Shown here: positions 9,312 to 17,893 of the stretch, piece after piece
How positions within the stretch are numbered: the stretch's first letter is position 1
Layout: the number at the start of each line of letters is the position of its first letter
From: Bacteroidales bacterium
GTDB taxonomy: Bacteria > Bacteroidota > Bacteroidia > Bacteroidales > UBA932
Length of the DNA: 64,000 nucleotides
Assembly: GCA_017529425.1 (NCBI GenBank)
Contig: JAFXNQ010000049.1
Coordinates: 51,934-115,933, forward strand
Direction: 5' to 3'
Made by a program: the position numbers and the translations under genes
Notes under the pieces: generated by a model
The model's input: only the letters and a program-made list of their open reading frames with translations
What the model was told of the DNA's origin: nothing
The model's database searches: none

Positions 9312-12300
9312 TTATAAGGTTATTGTAATACCGCCCATCAGGTTGCGCTGCTGGGGATAATATCCGTTGTTCACGCCCGGAGACTCGGGGTCGATGCCTT
9401 CGGGCAGACCGTCGAGAGTGAAAATGTTGTTACCTTCAACAAATATCCTCAGGGTCTCTACGCTGAATTTGCGGGTGAACGACTGGGGAAGCGTATATCC
9501 GAGTCTGGCGGTCTTCAGGCGGACGTATTTGCCATCTTTCCACCAGAAGCTGGAGTTAAGGCCGTTGTGCCCGCCGTGGCCGGTGTTGCCGAGAGTGAGG
9601 CGCGGGAAGATTCCGTCCGGATTGTCCAGACTGTAGGCGTTCTCTACCAGGAAGAGAGGGGAATTGCCTCCTTCCTTGAAGGTGCGGGTCCATACGGTGT
9701 TGTCGTCGTTGCCATTATAATAGTTACCAAGCATAGAAACCTGGAACAGGGCGCCGCCGGTAAACTGCAAATTCATGTCGAATCCGTTCCAAGTTGCGTT
9801 TACGTTCAGACCGAAGGTCAGTTCGGGGCGGTTGCTCTTGCCAAAGATGCCTCGGTCTCCGGTCCAGTCTATCACGCCGTCGCCATTGAGGTCGGTGTAT
9901 TTGATATCACCGATGTTGGGGCGGGAGTTGCCGTACCAGGCCGAGTTGTCTATCTCCTCCTCTGAGCGGTAAAGACCCTCTGCCAGCCAGCCGTCTATGG
10001 CGCCATAGGTGGTGCCGGTCACCTTCTGCCACTCGGCTATGTTGGGGTTGTCGTTATACTTGAGCCAGCGTGTCTTGGAGTATGTCATTGTCCCGGCCAA
10101 CTCGTAGAAGAAGGGCCGGCCGCCCAAGTCAAAGTGGTTGCGGTGGGTTATGAGCACATCGATACCCTTGGCGTCGATTGCATTGCCGTTGACGTAGGTG
10201 GGGAAATAACCGCCCATCGAATCGGGATGGCCGCCTCCATTATAAGAGAGGATATCGTAGGTGTAGTTGTAAAAGGCGTCAATCTCGCCGCCCAGAAGCC
10301 CGTTCCACAGCGAAAAGTCAAATCCGGCATTGTAGGAAAGGGTTTTCTCCCAGGTGAGGTCCTTGTTGGGGATTCCAGAGGTGTAGTATGCCGGAGTTCC
10401 GGCACCTCCGGTGTAAACCACCTTGCCACCGTCTGCATATTTACTCAGGAACATGTAGGGGCTCACCCCGTCGTTGCCCAGCAGGCCCACGGAAGCACGC
10501 AGTTTGAGGTTGTCAAGGGCGGAGAACCCACTCATAAAGTCCTCTTTTGACATATTCCAGCCCACTGAAGCGGAGGGGAAGAAACCCCAGCGGGTATTCA
10601 GCATCCCGGCAAACTTGTATGATCCGTCGTAGCGGCCGGTGAACTCTGCCAGATACTTCTCGTCGTAGTTATAGCGGAGACGACCCACGAAGCCGACGCT
10701 GCGGGAAGCATCGCTGGAACCGGCCACCGGATCGGCAGTGGGAGTACCGTTGTTGAGTTCCGGCAGCAGGGCGAAAGGCAGGTTGCGGACATAGGCGCTC
10801 ATGTTGTTGTACTGGTAGTCACGTACCTCAGCCAGCGCCAGAGCCTCTACATTGTGCTTGTCAAATGAATTTATGTAGGAGATACTGGCTTGACTGGTGA
10901 TGGACTGCGAATAGGAGGCGCCTTCGCCCAGCTTGATGCCGTTGGCAGTGCCGTTGACATCCACCATAGGAGTTGTCCAGCCCCATGTGCCGTCTGCCTG
11001 CTTGCGGCGGACGATTACATAATAGGGGGTGTCAAGATTCTTGTTGTAGGTATTGCGCCAGTCATAGGATCCGCTCACCTTTGCCTGCAGACCCTTGACC
11101 CAGGGGATATCCCAGGTGAGACCGGCGTTCAGGGTGCCGATAAAGCCGTTCGTCTTTTTGGAACCCGACTGATAGAGCGCCGCCAGCGGGCTGTAGGGAT
11201 AAGCCTGGTTGGTGGCGATGGAACCGGTGTAGTATCCGTCGTACATTTCGGGGAGATATGGGTGGATTCCGATTACCTGATGCGCCACGGAGAACCAGCC
11301 TACCTCGTAGGTCGCTCCCGACTCGGAGCCGTCGGAACCGCCCGAGAGGAAACGGGGTGTTTCGCGACGGGACACAACTCCGCTAAGACCTGCATTGAAG
11401 AGCAGATTCTTGGCAAGGCGGGTCTCTATATTGGTGCGGACATTGTATCTGTAGAAATTATACCCATCTACATTACCTTTCTGGCCAAGGTAGCCGGCAG
11501 ACACGAAATATTTGGTGTTGTCGCTTCCGCCCTGAACCGTGATATTGTGCTTTGAGGTGCGGCCCGTTCCGAAAACTTTCTTGATATAATCCACGTTGTC
11601 CCAGCCGTCAGTAGGGTCGCCGTTGAGCATCGCCTCCACGTTGGCCAGTGTGAAATAGGGCTCATATTCAGCCTCGGAAGCTATGGCTCCGCTGGCCAAC
11701 TGATCCATCTCCTGTGCCAGATTATAATAATAGGCGAACTGAGGGCCGTTCATGAACTTGGGGAAGTTGGCGTTCATTGAAACACCCGTCGAGCCGTTGT
11801 AGGTGATGGTAGGGGTGCCCTTTGCGCCGCGGCGGGTGGTGATGATGATAACACCGCCGGCCGCCTTAAGGCCATATACGGCGGCGGAGGCACCGTCCTT
11901 AAGAACCGAGACGCTCTCGATGTCGGCCGGGTCGATGTCGTTGATATTGTCCACGGGGAATCCGTCCACAACATAAGCGGCGCCATAGACAGAACCGCGG
12001 ATACGGAGCGCAGCCTGGTCCAGACCTGGCTCTCCGGATTCCTGTACAGAGGATATACCCGGCAGTTTACCCGCCAGCACCTGCGATACATTGGTGGCCG
12101 GGGCCTTGAGCAATTCTTCTCCCTTGATGGCGGATACAGCGGCCGTCATAGTCTCTTTCCTGACAGTACCGTAACCGACCACCACTGTCTCCTCAAGAAA
12201 GAGCGAGTCCTCTTTCATCTTTACATTCAGCGAACTTTGACCGCTGTATGTACGCTCTTCGGTGGCAAGTCCAAGACAGAAGAACTCTATTACATTCCCT

Positions 12301-12503
12301 TCGGATACCCTGAGCGAGTATGAACCGTCGGCGCCTGTCACGGTGCCGTTGGAAGTACCCTTTACCATCACCGTGACTCCGGCGAGCGGCTGGCCATCCG
12401 AATCGGTAACTTTGCCCGCGAGTCTCGTCTGGGCAAAAACGGATGCCGTGGCAAGCAGAGACATCGCCACAACAAGCGTCAAGAGTCGGAATAATTTCTT
12501 CAT
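9312..12503 (-). CDS. SusC/RagA-family TonB-dependent outer-membrane transporter
   Basis: A 1063-residue TonB-dependent transporter. After a signal peptide ending ASVFAQ it has a carboxypeptidase-D-like regulatory domain (about residues 27-105, with GKVTDSDGQPLAGVTV), a TonB-box-like EETVVVGYGT near 110, and a plug domain (about 115-225) with the SusC-type RIRGS and VVDGFPVDNIN blocks. A 22-strand barrel follows and ends GGITITL. With the SusD protein it imports oligosaccharides into the periplasm using TonB energy. It is 10 bp downstream of the AGE epimerase gene and shares that promoter. No N-terminal FecR-interaction (STN) domain is visible, consistent with control by the ROK protein rather than an anti-sigma system. 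Confidence 0.95.
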   Translation of the reverse strand: MKKLFRLLTLVVAMSLLATASVFAQTRLAGKVTDSDGQPLAGVTVMVKGTSNGTVTGADGSYSLRVSEGNVIEFFCLGLATEERTYSGQSSLNVKMKEDSLFLEETVVVGYGTVRKETMTAAVSAIKGEELLKAPATNVSQVLAGKLPGISSVQESGEPGLDQAALRIRGSVYGAAYVVDGFPVDNINDIDPADIESVSVLKDGASAAVYGLKAAGGVIIITTRRGAKGTPTITYNGSTGVSMNANFPKFMNGPQFAYYYNLAQEMDQLASGAIASEAEYEPYFTLANVEAMLNGDPTDGWDNVDYIKKVFGTGRTSKHNITVQGGSDNTKYFVSAGYLGQKGNVDGYNFYRYNVRTNIETRLAKNLLFNAGLSGVVSRRETPRFLSGGSDGSESGATYEVGWFSVAHQVIGIHPYLPEMYDGYYTGSIATNQAYPYSPLAALYQSGSKKTNGFIGTLNAGLTWDIPWVKGLQAKVSGSYDWRNTYNKNLDTPYYVIVRRKQADGTWGWTTPMVDVNGTANGIKLGEGASYSQSITSQASISYINSFDKHNVEALALAEVRDYQYNNMSAYVRNLPFALLPELNNGTPTADPVAGSSDASRSVGFVGRLRYNYDEKYLAEFTGRYDGSYKFAGMLNTRWGFFPSASVGWNMSKEDFMSGFSALDNLKLRASVGLLGNDGVSPYMFLSKYADGGKVVYTGGAGTPAYYTSGIPNKDLTWEKTLSYNAGFDFSLWNGLLGGEIDAFYNYTYDILSYNGGGHPDSMGGYFPTYVNGNAIDAKGIDVLITHRNHFDLGGRPFFYELAGTMTYSKTRWLKYNDNPNIAEWQKVTGTTYGAIDGWLAEGLYRSEEEIDNSAWYGNSRPNIGDIKYTDLNGDGVIDWTGDRGIFGKSNRPELTFGLNVNATWNGFDMNLQFTGGALFQVSMLGNYYNGNDDNTVWTRTFKEGGNSPLFLVENAYSLDNPDGIFPRLTLGNTGHGGHNGLNSSFWWKDGKYVRLKTARLGYTLPQSFTRKFSVETLRIFVEGNNIFTLDGLPEGIDPESPGVNNGYYPQQRNLMGGITITL

Positions 12504-12513
12504 CAGTATTATA

Positions 12514-13713
12514 CTATTTTGATATGTTTGCTAACTGCGTCAATATATTGCCTATCTGATACAGGCCGCGCGGAACGTGGAAGCAACCCTTCCACTTGCC
12601 ACCCTTGAGCGGGAGCAGCACCTCCCCGCGGCGGTTGAGATATCCGAACCACTCCGGATATTCGGGATCCTTGAAGCGGGTCCAGAGATAATCGTCAAGC
12701 TTAAGAAACCAGTCAAGGGCCTTTTCATTGCCTGTGAGCTGATACCCTTTAATCATGGCTATGGCACTCTCCAAATGCACCCACCAGAGTTTCTGGTCCC
12801 ACTCCAGCTCCTGAGTGGGATATCCCTTCCGGTCCATGAAATAGATTATGCCGCCAAATTGCTTGTCCCAGCCGTAGTCTATCACCCTGAGGGCGATTTC
12901 CATGCTCTTGTCTATAATGTCCCGGCGGTCGAGACGAAGTCCGAGGTTCATCATAAACCAGAGCGCCTCCAGGTCGTGCCCGGGGTTAACCCTGCGTCCC
13001 TCGAAGCAATCTATAAGGGAGCCGTCAGGGGCGAGATTCTCTACCATGACCCCTAGGTCGGGCTGATAGAACACGTCAAACACCTCATGCAAAGCCTCCT
13101 CTATCGTGGAATCCAGAAGCTGCTTGTCCTCTATGATAGGCTCCACCTCCAGCGCCATGTTGCATATAATCATCGGCAGTGCGAAATCTTTCATCGGGCG
13201 GGTACCGGGGACAGCCTTGAGCCATTTCCCCTTGGGATTGGAGCGCCTCTCGAGTATCCTGCAGAAAGTCTTGCGGGCAATCTCCGCATAATGGTCGCTG
13301 CCGGTGGCCACCGCCAGCTGTGCGAATGCCATGCACGCAAAAGTGTTGGAGAATATATTATAGGGCTGGATTATGGGCCTGCCTTCCCTGGTGAGTGAAA
13401 AATAGAAGTCGTAGTTGCCGTCATGACCGTATTTCTCAAGGAACTCTGCTCCCTGCCGGGCGCATTCCAGCCATGCAGGATTCTTTTCCACCTTATTGTA
13501 CAGCATTGCAAACATCCACACCTCGCGCCCCTGAAGCCATACGAATTTATCTGTGTCAAATACGCTGCCATCACGGTTCAGGCAAGTGAAATATCCGCCG
13601 TACTCCAAATCTTGCGACTTCTCCAGCCAGAATGGCAAAACGCTGTCATATAGCTCGTTATTATACTTGTTCGCGAGCAGTTCAAAATCTTTTCCTGTCA
13701 TTTTATCAAGCAT
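12514..13713 (-). CDS. AGE-family N-acylglucosamine 2-epimerase / aldose isomerase
   Basis: A 399-residue cytoplasmic (alpha/alpha)6-barrel protein of the N-acylglucosamine 2-epimerase family. The typical QGREVWMFAMLYN block lies near residue 60, the central VNPGHDLEALWFMMNLG block carries a conserved His, and KLWWVHLESAIAMIKGY near residue 310 carries another; these are the families' catalytic and substrate-contact positions. Members epimerise GlcNAc/ManNAc, mannose-containing disaccharides, or isomerise mannose and fructose. It is the first gene of the SusCD operon, so it probably handles the imported sugar. With a ROK regulator and a NAGPA-type enzyme beside it, an N-acetylhexosamine is a reasonable but unproven substrate. 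A second in-frame ATG four codons in is possible. Confidence 0.85.
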   Translation of the reverse strand: MLDKMTGKDFELLANKYNNELYDSVLPFWLEKSQDLEYGGYFTCLNRDGSVFDTDKFVWLQGREVWMFAMLYNKVEKNPAWLECARQGAEFLEKYGHDGNYDFYFSLTREGRPIIQPYNIFSNTFACMAFAQLAVATGSDHYAEIARKTFCRILERRSNPKGKWLKAVPGTRPMKDFALPMIICNMALEVEPIIEDKQLLDSTIEEALHEVFDVFYQPDLGVMVENLAPDGSLIDCFEGRRVNPGHDLEALWFMMNLGLRLDRRDIIDKSMEIALRVIDYGWDKQFGGIIYFMDRKGYPTQELEWDQKLWWVHLESAIAMIKGYQLTGNEKALDWFLKLDDYLWTRFKDPEYPEWFGYLNRRGEVLLPLKGGKWKGCFHVPRGLYQIGNILTQLANISK

Positions 13714-13736
13714 GCCTTAAACTATTCGAAACTCAG

Positions 13737-13772
13737 TGTAACAAATTTACAAAATATTATTAAATAATCAAG
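13737..13772 (-). promoter_or_regulatory. Promoter of the AGE-SusCD operon
   Basis: On the minus strand a perfect Bacteroidota -7 box TAAATTTG lies at 13749-13742 and a CTTG (3 of 4 to the TTTG -33 box) at 13772-13769, with 19 bp between. Predicted transcription start is about 13737, giving a leader of about 24 nt before the ATG at 13713. Confidence 0.65.
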
Positions 13773-13774
13773 AC

Positions 13775-13795
13775 TTTTTAACGATATGTTAAAAA
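13775..13795. promoter_or_regulatory. Perfect palindrome, candidate ROK-family operator
   Basis: TTTTTAAC, a five-base spacer GATAT, then GTTAAAAA: an exact 8-5-8 inverted repeat. It lies in the 136-bp gap between the divergent AGE-SusCD operon and the ROK regulator, just beyond the -33 box of the leftward promoter and some 30 bp upstream of the rightward -7 box. That position would let one dimer control both promoters. Confidence 0.55.
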
Positions 13796-13825
13796 TAATA
13801 TTTATGTTTTTTACACAATTATAAC

Positions 13826-13838
13826 TATCTTTGCGTGA
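13826..13838 (+). promoter_or_regulatory. Promoter of the ROK regulator gene
   Basis: TATCTTTG at 13826-13833 is a perfect -7 box; the -33 box is weak. The expected start of transcription near 13838 lies after a GTG at 13835, so the ATG at 13850 is the likely start codon. Confidence 0.6.
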
Positions 13839-13849
13839 CGAATAACGAT

Positions 13850-15046
13850 ATGACAACTTTCCTGGACGATATCAACGGCCGTTACGCCGCCGAAAAGAGA
13901 ACTGTCCTGAACCTTTGTGTTAAGGGCTCCGGGTTCTCGCTGGCAGATCTTGCAAAAGAACTGGACACAAGTATCCCCAAAATCTCGCGCATAGTTGCGG
14001 AACTGGTGGAAATGGGCTATCTGGCAGATCTGGGCAAGCAGGAGTCCGCCTCCGGCCGGCGCCCGAGCATCTACGGCCTCAATCCCGAGGCGGGTTATTT
14101 CGCGGGTGTTGACGTGGGCGGCGAAAGCATCTCGGTAGCCGTAACCGACTTCCCGGGCCGCGTCGTCCATTTTGAGCATGACGTCCCCTATCGGTTGCAG
14201 AACACAGAAGAGTCTGTGCTCGGGTTGTGCTCCAAAGTGATTGAAATCATCTCCAAGGCCAGAATAGACCGCACGAGGGTCCGTTCTTATGGAGTAAACC
14301 TGACTGGGCGGGTCAATCACAAGACGGGCTATAGCTACACCTATTTCATCAGTGAAGAGAAGCCCATCCGCAGCATCTTGGAGCAGGGTTTTGGCAAGAC
14401 AGTATCGGTAGAGAACGACTCCCACGGAATGGCCTACGGAGAGTATATGAGCGGTATTGCGGGCGACGCCGGGAACATTCTGTTCCTGAATGTGGGCTGG
14501 GGCCTGGGTATGGGCATGGTGCTGGACGGCAAGCTTTTCTACGGCAAATCGGGCTTCTCCGGAGAGGTCGGGCACTTCCCTATGCTGGACAACAACCAGA
14601 TATGCCGTTGCGGCAAGATAGGCTGTCTGGAGACCGGCGCCTCCGGCCTTGCGCTGCACCGCCTTGTAAAAGAGCGGATAAAGGAGGGTCAGCCCTCGCT
14701 TCTGACAGAAAAAATGGACAATGGCGGGGAACTCACGCTTAACGACATCCTGGATGCAGTACAGAAAGAAGATGTCACCGCCATCGAGTGCGTAGAGGAA
14801 ATAGGCGCCACGCTGGGCCGAGCCGTTGCCGGACTTATCAATATTTTCAACCCCGATATGGTAATCATAGGAGGTCGGTTGTCGGTGGCCGAACGCTACC
14901 TTATGCCACCGCTCAAGATTGCAGTGAACAAACTCTCGCTGAATATGGTGAACAACGACACCGTGATCAAAGCCTCCCGTCTGGGCAGGGATGCCGGGGC
15001 AATCGGCGCCAGCCTGCTTGCAAAAAGCCGCATGTTGAACAATTAA
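13850..15046 (+). CDS. ROK-family transcriptional regulator (NagC-like)
   Basis: From ATG 13850 the protein has 398 residues. Residues 1-65 form a winged helix-turn-helix (SLADLAKELDTSIPKISRIVAEL). From about residue 80 there is a ROK sugar-kinase-type fold: GVDVGGESISVAV (phosphate-1 type motif), a VENDS motif near 195, and the zinc-binding CRCGKIGCLE near 253-262. ROK regulators such as NagC and Mlc sense sugars or sugar phosphates and usually repress nearby transport and catabolic genes. It is divergent from the AGE-SusCD operon and is followed 11 bp later by a DUF4434 gene. A GTG 15 bases upstream is open in frame but would fall upstream of the predicted mRNA start. It is probably the local regulator; its inducer is unknown. 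Confidence 0.85.
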   Translation: MTTFLDDINGRYAAEKRTVLNLCVKGSGFSLADLAKELDTSIPKISRIVAELVEMGYLADLGKQESASGRRPSIYGLNPEAGYFAGVDVGGESISVAVTDFPGRVVHFEHDVPYRLQNTEESVLGLCSKVIEIISKARIDRTRVRSYGVNLTGRVNHKTGYSYTYFISEEKPIRSILEQGFGKTVSVENDSHGMAYGEYMSGIAGDAGNILFLNVGWGLGMGMVLDGKLFYGKSGFSGEVGHFPMLDNNQICRCGKIGCLETGASGLALHRLVKERIKEGQPSLLTEKMDNGGELTLNDILDAVQKEDVTAIECVEEIGATLGRAVAGLINIFNPDMVIIGGRLSVAERYLMPPLKIAVNKLSLNMVNNDTVIKASRLGRDAGAIGASLLAKSRMLNN

Positions 15047-15057
15047 CAGACCTCAAT

Positions 15058-16143
15058 ATGGAAAACAGAAGATCCTTCTTGAAAAAAAGCGCGATGGTTG
15101 CCGCGGCAAGCCCGCTGCTGGCAGCCTGCAAACCAACCCCAAAAGGCGACCGTTGGGGCATTGAGGCCGACGACTCCATCCAAAGCCAGCTGATAGTGCC
15201 CAAGGCCGGCGCCCTCCCCATCACCGGCACTTTCCTGGACGAGATATCCCACGACATCCCCCACCAGAACTGGGGCGAGAAGGAGTGGGACCGCGACTTC
15301 CGCTATATGAAAGACATGGGCATCGACACGGTGATAGATATCCGCTGCGGATACCGCAAATTCATCACCTACCCCTCCCCTTATCTGCTGAAACAGGGGT
15401 GCTACATGCCTTCTGTCGATCTGATAGACATGTTCTGCCGCCTGGCAAAGAAATACGACATGAAGTTCATGCTGGGGCTTTACGACAGCGGCAAATACTG
15501 GGACACCGGCGATATGAGCTACGAGGTCGAGGCCAACAAATATGTGATAGACGAAATTTGGGAGATGTATGGCAGCAAATATTCCAGTTTTGGGGGCTGG
15601 TACATCTCTGGCGAGATTTCCCGCGCCACCAAAGGTGCCATAGAGTCGTTCCGCACGATGGGCCGCCAGTGCAAGGAGGTTTCTGGCGGTCTGCCCACAT
15701 TCATCTCACCCTGGATAGACGGCAAGAAGGCTGTGGATGCCGCCGGAGGCAACCTGACCAAAGAACAGGCCGTCGGCATAGAGCAGCACGAGCGTGAGTG
15801 GAACGAGATTTTCGACGGCATCCACGAATATGTGGACGCCTGTGCATTCCAGGACGGGCATATCGACTATGACGAGTTGGACGCCTTCTTCTCGGTGAAC
15901 AAGAAGCTGGCCGACCGCTACGGGATGCAATGCTGGACCAACGCGGAGAGTTTTGACCGCGATATGCCTATCCGCTTCTTCCCCATCAAGTTTGACAAGC
16001 TGAGAATGAAGCTTGAGGCGGCAAAGCGCTGCGGCTACGACAAGGCCATCACCTTCGAGTTCAGCCACTTTATGAGTCCGCAGAGTGCCTATCTGCAGGC
16101 AGGCCACCTCTACGACCGCTACCGCGAATACTTCGGGATTTAA
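15058..16143 (+). CDS. DUF4434 TIM-barrel lipoprotein with Tat-type signal
   Basis: A 361-residue protein starting MENRRSFLKK, a twin-arginine motif (Arg4-Arg5), followed by a hydrophobic stretch and a lipobox cysteine at Cys24 (LAAC). The mature protein matches DUF4434, a glycoside-hydrolase-like TIM barrel. It shows GTFLDEISHDIPHQNWGEKEW near residue 60, MGIDTVIDIRCGYR near 92, GLYDSGKYWD near 140, and GGWYISGEISR near 180, where the Glu is a candidate acid/base. It is co-transcribed with the ROK regulator (11-bp gap), tying it to this locus. Its stop codon shares bases with the stop of the convergent metallophosphoesterase. The reaction is not known. Confidence 0.8.
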   Translation: MENRRSFLKKSAMVAAASPLLAACKPTPKGDRWGIEADDSIQSQLIVPKAGALPITGTFLDEISHDIPHQNWGEKEWDRDFRYMKDMGIDTVIDIRCGYRKFITYPSPYLLKQGCYMPSVDLIDMFCRLAKKYDMKFMLGLYDSGKYWDTGDMSYEVEANKYVIDEIWEMYGSKYSSFGGWYISGEISRATKGAIESFRTMGRQCKEVSGGLPTFISPWIDGKKAVDAAGGNLTKEQAVGIEQHEREWNEIFDGIHEYVDACAFQDGHIDYDELDAFFSVNKKLADRYGMQCWTNAESFDRDMPIRFFPIKFDKLRMKLEAAKRCGYDKAITFEFSHFMSPQSAYLQAGHLYDRYREYFGI

Positions 16144-17210
16144 AGCAGATCAATCTTATTGTCGTGGCAGTAGATTTTCTGCTGGATCTCTCCGCCCAGG
16201 ATACGGACCCATGTGCGGAAGCCGGGCTCCCCTTTTTTAAACTGGAAAACACGGCATCCCGGTATGGGAGTACCCAGCGCACCCTCTGCGCCTAAGTTAT
16301 AATACACTGTTCCGCCACCGGTGCAGCGGCCGTAGATGTAGAACATAGGGCCGTAGTTGAGCACATAGTCGCAGTCATGCTCATGGCCGTTAACGACCGC
16401 CTCTACATCGCCCATCTCCAGGAATTGCGCCAGCAGGCCGCTGTTGATGTCGGAGGGACAGCTTGACTCGCAGTTGTTGCCGACCAGCTGCGCGCCCGCC
16501 GCAACGCCTTCTGCGGTTTCCCGCAAAGGGATATGGAAAAAGGCCATTGAGGGCACCGGCACGCCGCCGTTAGCTGCGGTGAAGCGCTCGCTGTGGGCGC
16601 GATACCAGCCTATCTGGCTGCCACGGATATAGTCATAAGAGAATTTGTCTTCGCGGGTCTTTATTTCCACGGAGTTGCCGGAATCCATCAGATAGAACAC
16701 CCTTTCAGGTTTCTCTCCGCCAAGGGTTATAACATCGTTGGAGCAGCCGTAAACGCCCTCTTTGGGAGGCAGGTTTACGCAACCCTTCATCCCGCGGATA
16801 AATGCATATACCTCTTCTCTGCTGGAGCCGAACTCTGCATCATGATTGCCCAGAGCGACGGCGAACGGGATACCGCTCTCCGAGACGGGCGTCAGTATCT
16901 CGCGTATCGACTCCATCTCCGGACGGCCGAACAGGATGTCACCGGTGTGGATAATCAAATCGGGACGGACTTCTGCAAGGGTCTCCTTGACGCACTCCAT
17001 ACATTTATCCGAGCGGGGGTCGCCGGATATGAAGTGTGTGTCGGTAATCTGGAGCAGGGTAAATGTGCCGTCGTCGCGATAGTCCATCCTGGCGGCTATG
17101 CTGCCGTCAACACCTTTGTCGGATACACTTTTGCAAGCACTCAAGGCGGGAGCTGCAACAGCTGCGGCAGTTGCCATGGCCGTACTCTTTAAAAAATCTC
17201 TTCTTTTCAT
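16140..17210 (-). CDS. Calcineurin-like metallophosphoesterase with Tat-type signal
   Basis: A 356-residue protein with an N-terminal twin-arginine motif (MKRRDFLK) and a cysteine at 26 (LSAC) that could be a lipobox. It carries all metallophosphoesterase signatures: QITDTHF (Asp57, His59), HTGDILF near 91, LGNHDAEF near 121, and NGHEHDCDY near 275, so the two-metal site looks complete. The family hydrolyses phosphomonoesters or diesters, and periplasmic Tat-exported members are often purple-acid-phosphatase-like. Its coding end overlaps that of the DUF4434 gene: the two TAA stops interlock at 16140-16143. A role in dephosphorylating a sugar phosphate released by this locus is a guess from context. 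Confidence 0.85.
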   Translation of the reverse strand: MKRRDFLKSTAMATAAAVAAPALSACKSVSDKGVDGSIAARMDYRDDGTFTLLQITDTHFISGDPRSDKCMECVKETLAEVRPDLIIHTGDILFGRPEMESIREILTPVSESGIPFAVALGNHDAEFGSSREEVYAFIRGMKGCVNLPPKEGVYGCSNDVITLGGEKPERVFYLMDSGNSVEIKTREDKFSYDYIRGSQIGWYRAHSERFTAANGGVPVPSMAFFHIPLRETAEGVAAGAQLVGNNCESSCPSDINSGLLAQFLEMGDVEAVVNGHEHDCDYVLNYGPMFYIYGRCTGGGTVYYNLGAEGALGTPIPGCRVFQFKKGEPGFRTWVRILGGEIQQKIYCHDNKIDLL

Positions 17211-17228
17211 GGTAGCAATCAGATTATT

Positions 17229-17891
17229 TTATTCCCCGTCCAGAACGTAATCCACACAGCGGTTCAGCATTTCGCAAAATGCGAACGTGGGCTTCAAATC
17301 GCGGGCTGCGCGGCGGGCAAGTTTGTCGGTCATAATATATTTACGGGTAATAGGTTTTATGAGGATATACGATTTGAGACGGTAATAATCGCTGTGAGGA
17401 CCCTCCGTCCAGCCCTGCGGGAGCCTGGTAAGGGCGCCCTCCCAATCTATGGCGAAACCCTTGGCCGCACGGACCGCCCCCTCGAACTTCGCACCAGAAA
17501 GCATTATCTCTTCCCGGACGCTTTTAATCATCTCTTTTGTGGGATTGTAGAGCCCCGAGCAAAGGAAATATGTGTTGGTAGCCGGCTCTATATGCAGATA
17601 GTAACCGGCGCGGCCGCTCTTTTTGCCGCCGGCGCATACATATATTCCCATGTGCGTCTTGTAAGGTGTCTTATCGGCAGAGAAACGGATGTCGCGATAA
17701 ATGCGGTAGGTGCAATCGTCCACCCTGAGCCCCTTCATGCGGGGGTCAAATGCCGCAATGCGGGAAATAAGCTCTACGGCAACCTCTGCGATTGTGTTCT
17801 TGGCCTGCAGGTATTCACCCTTGTGCACATCGAACCACTCTTTGTAGTTGTGCTGCGCGAGTTCTTCCAGAAAGGATATAACTTGTTCCAT
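17229..17891 (-). CDS. DUF2461 family protein
   Basis: A 220-residue cytoplasmic protein of the DUF2461 (TIGR02453) family. Visible family features are the opening FLEELAQHNYKEWFDVHK, the RIYRDIRFSADKTPYKTHMG block near residue 75, and the AGYYLHIEP segment. The family is common in Bacteroidota and its function is unknown. It begins two bases after the stop of purL and reads in the same direction, so it is probably expressed with purL. No signal peptide or membrane helix is visible. Confidence 0.85.
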   Translation of the reverse strand: MEQVISFLEELAQHNYKEWFDVHKGEYLQAKNTIAEVAVELISRIAAFDPRMKGLRVDDCTYRIYRDIRFSADKTPYKTHMGIYVCAGGKKSGRAGYYLHIEPATNTYFLCSGLYNPTKEMIKSVREEIMLSGAKFEGAVRAAKGFAIDWEGALTRLPQGWTEGPHSDYYRLKSYILIKPITRKYIMTDKLARRAARDLKPTFAFCEMLNRCVDYVLDGE

Positions 17892-17893
17892 AG

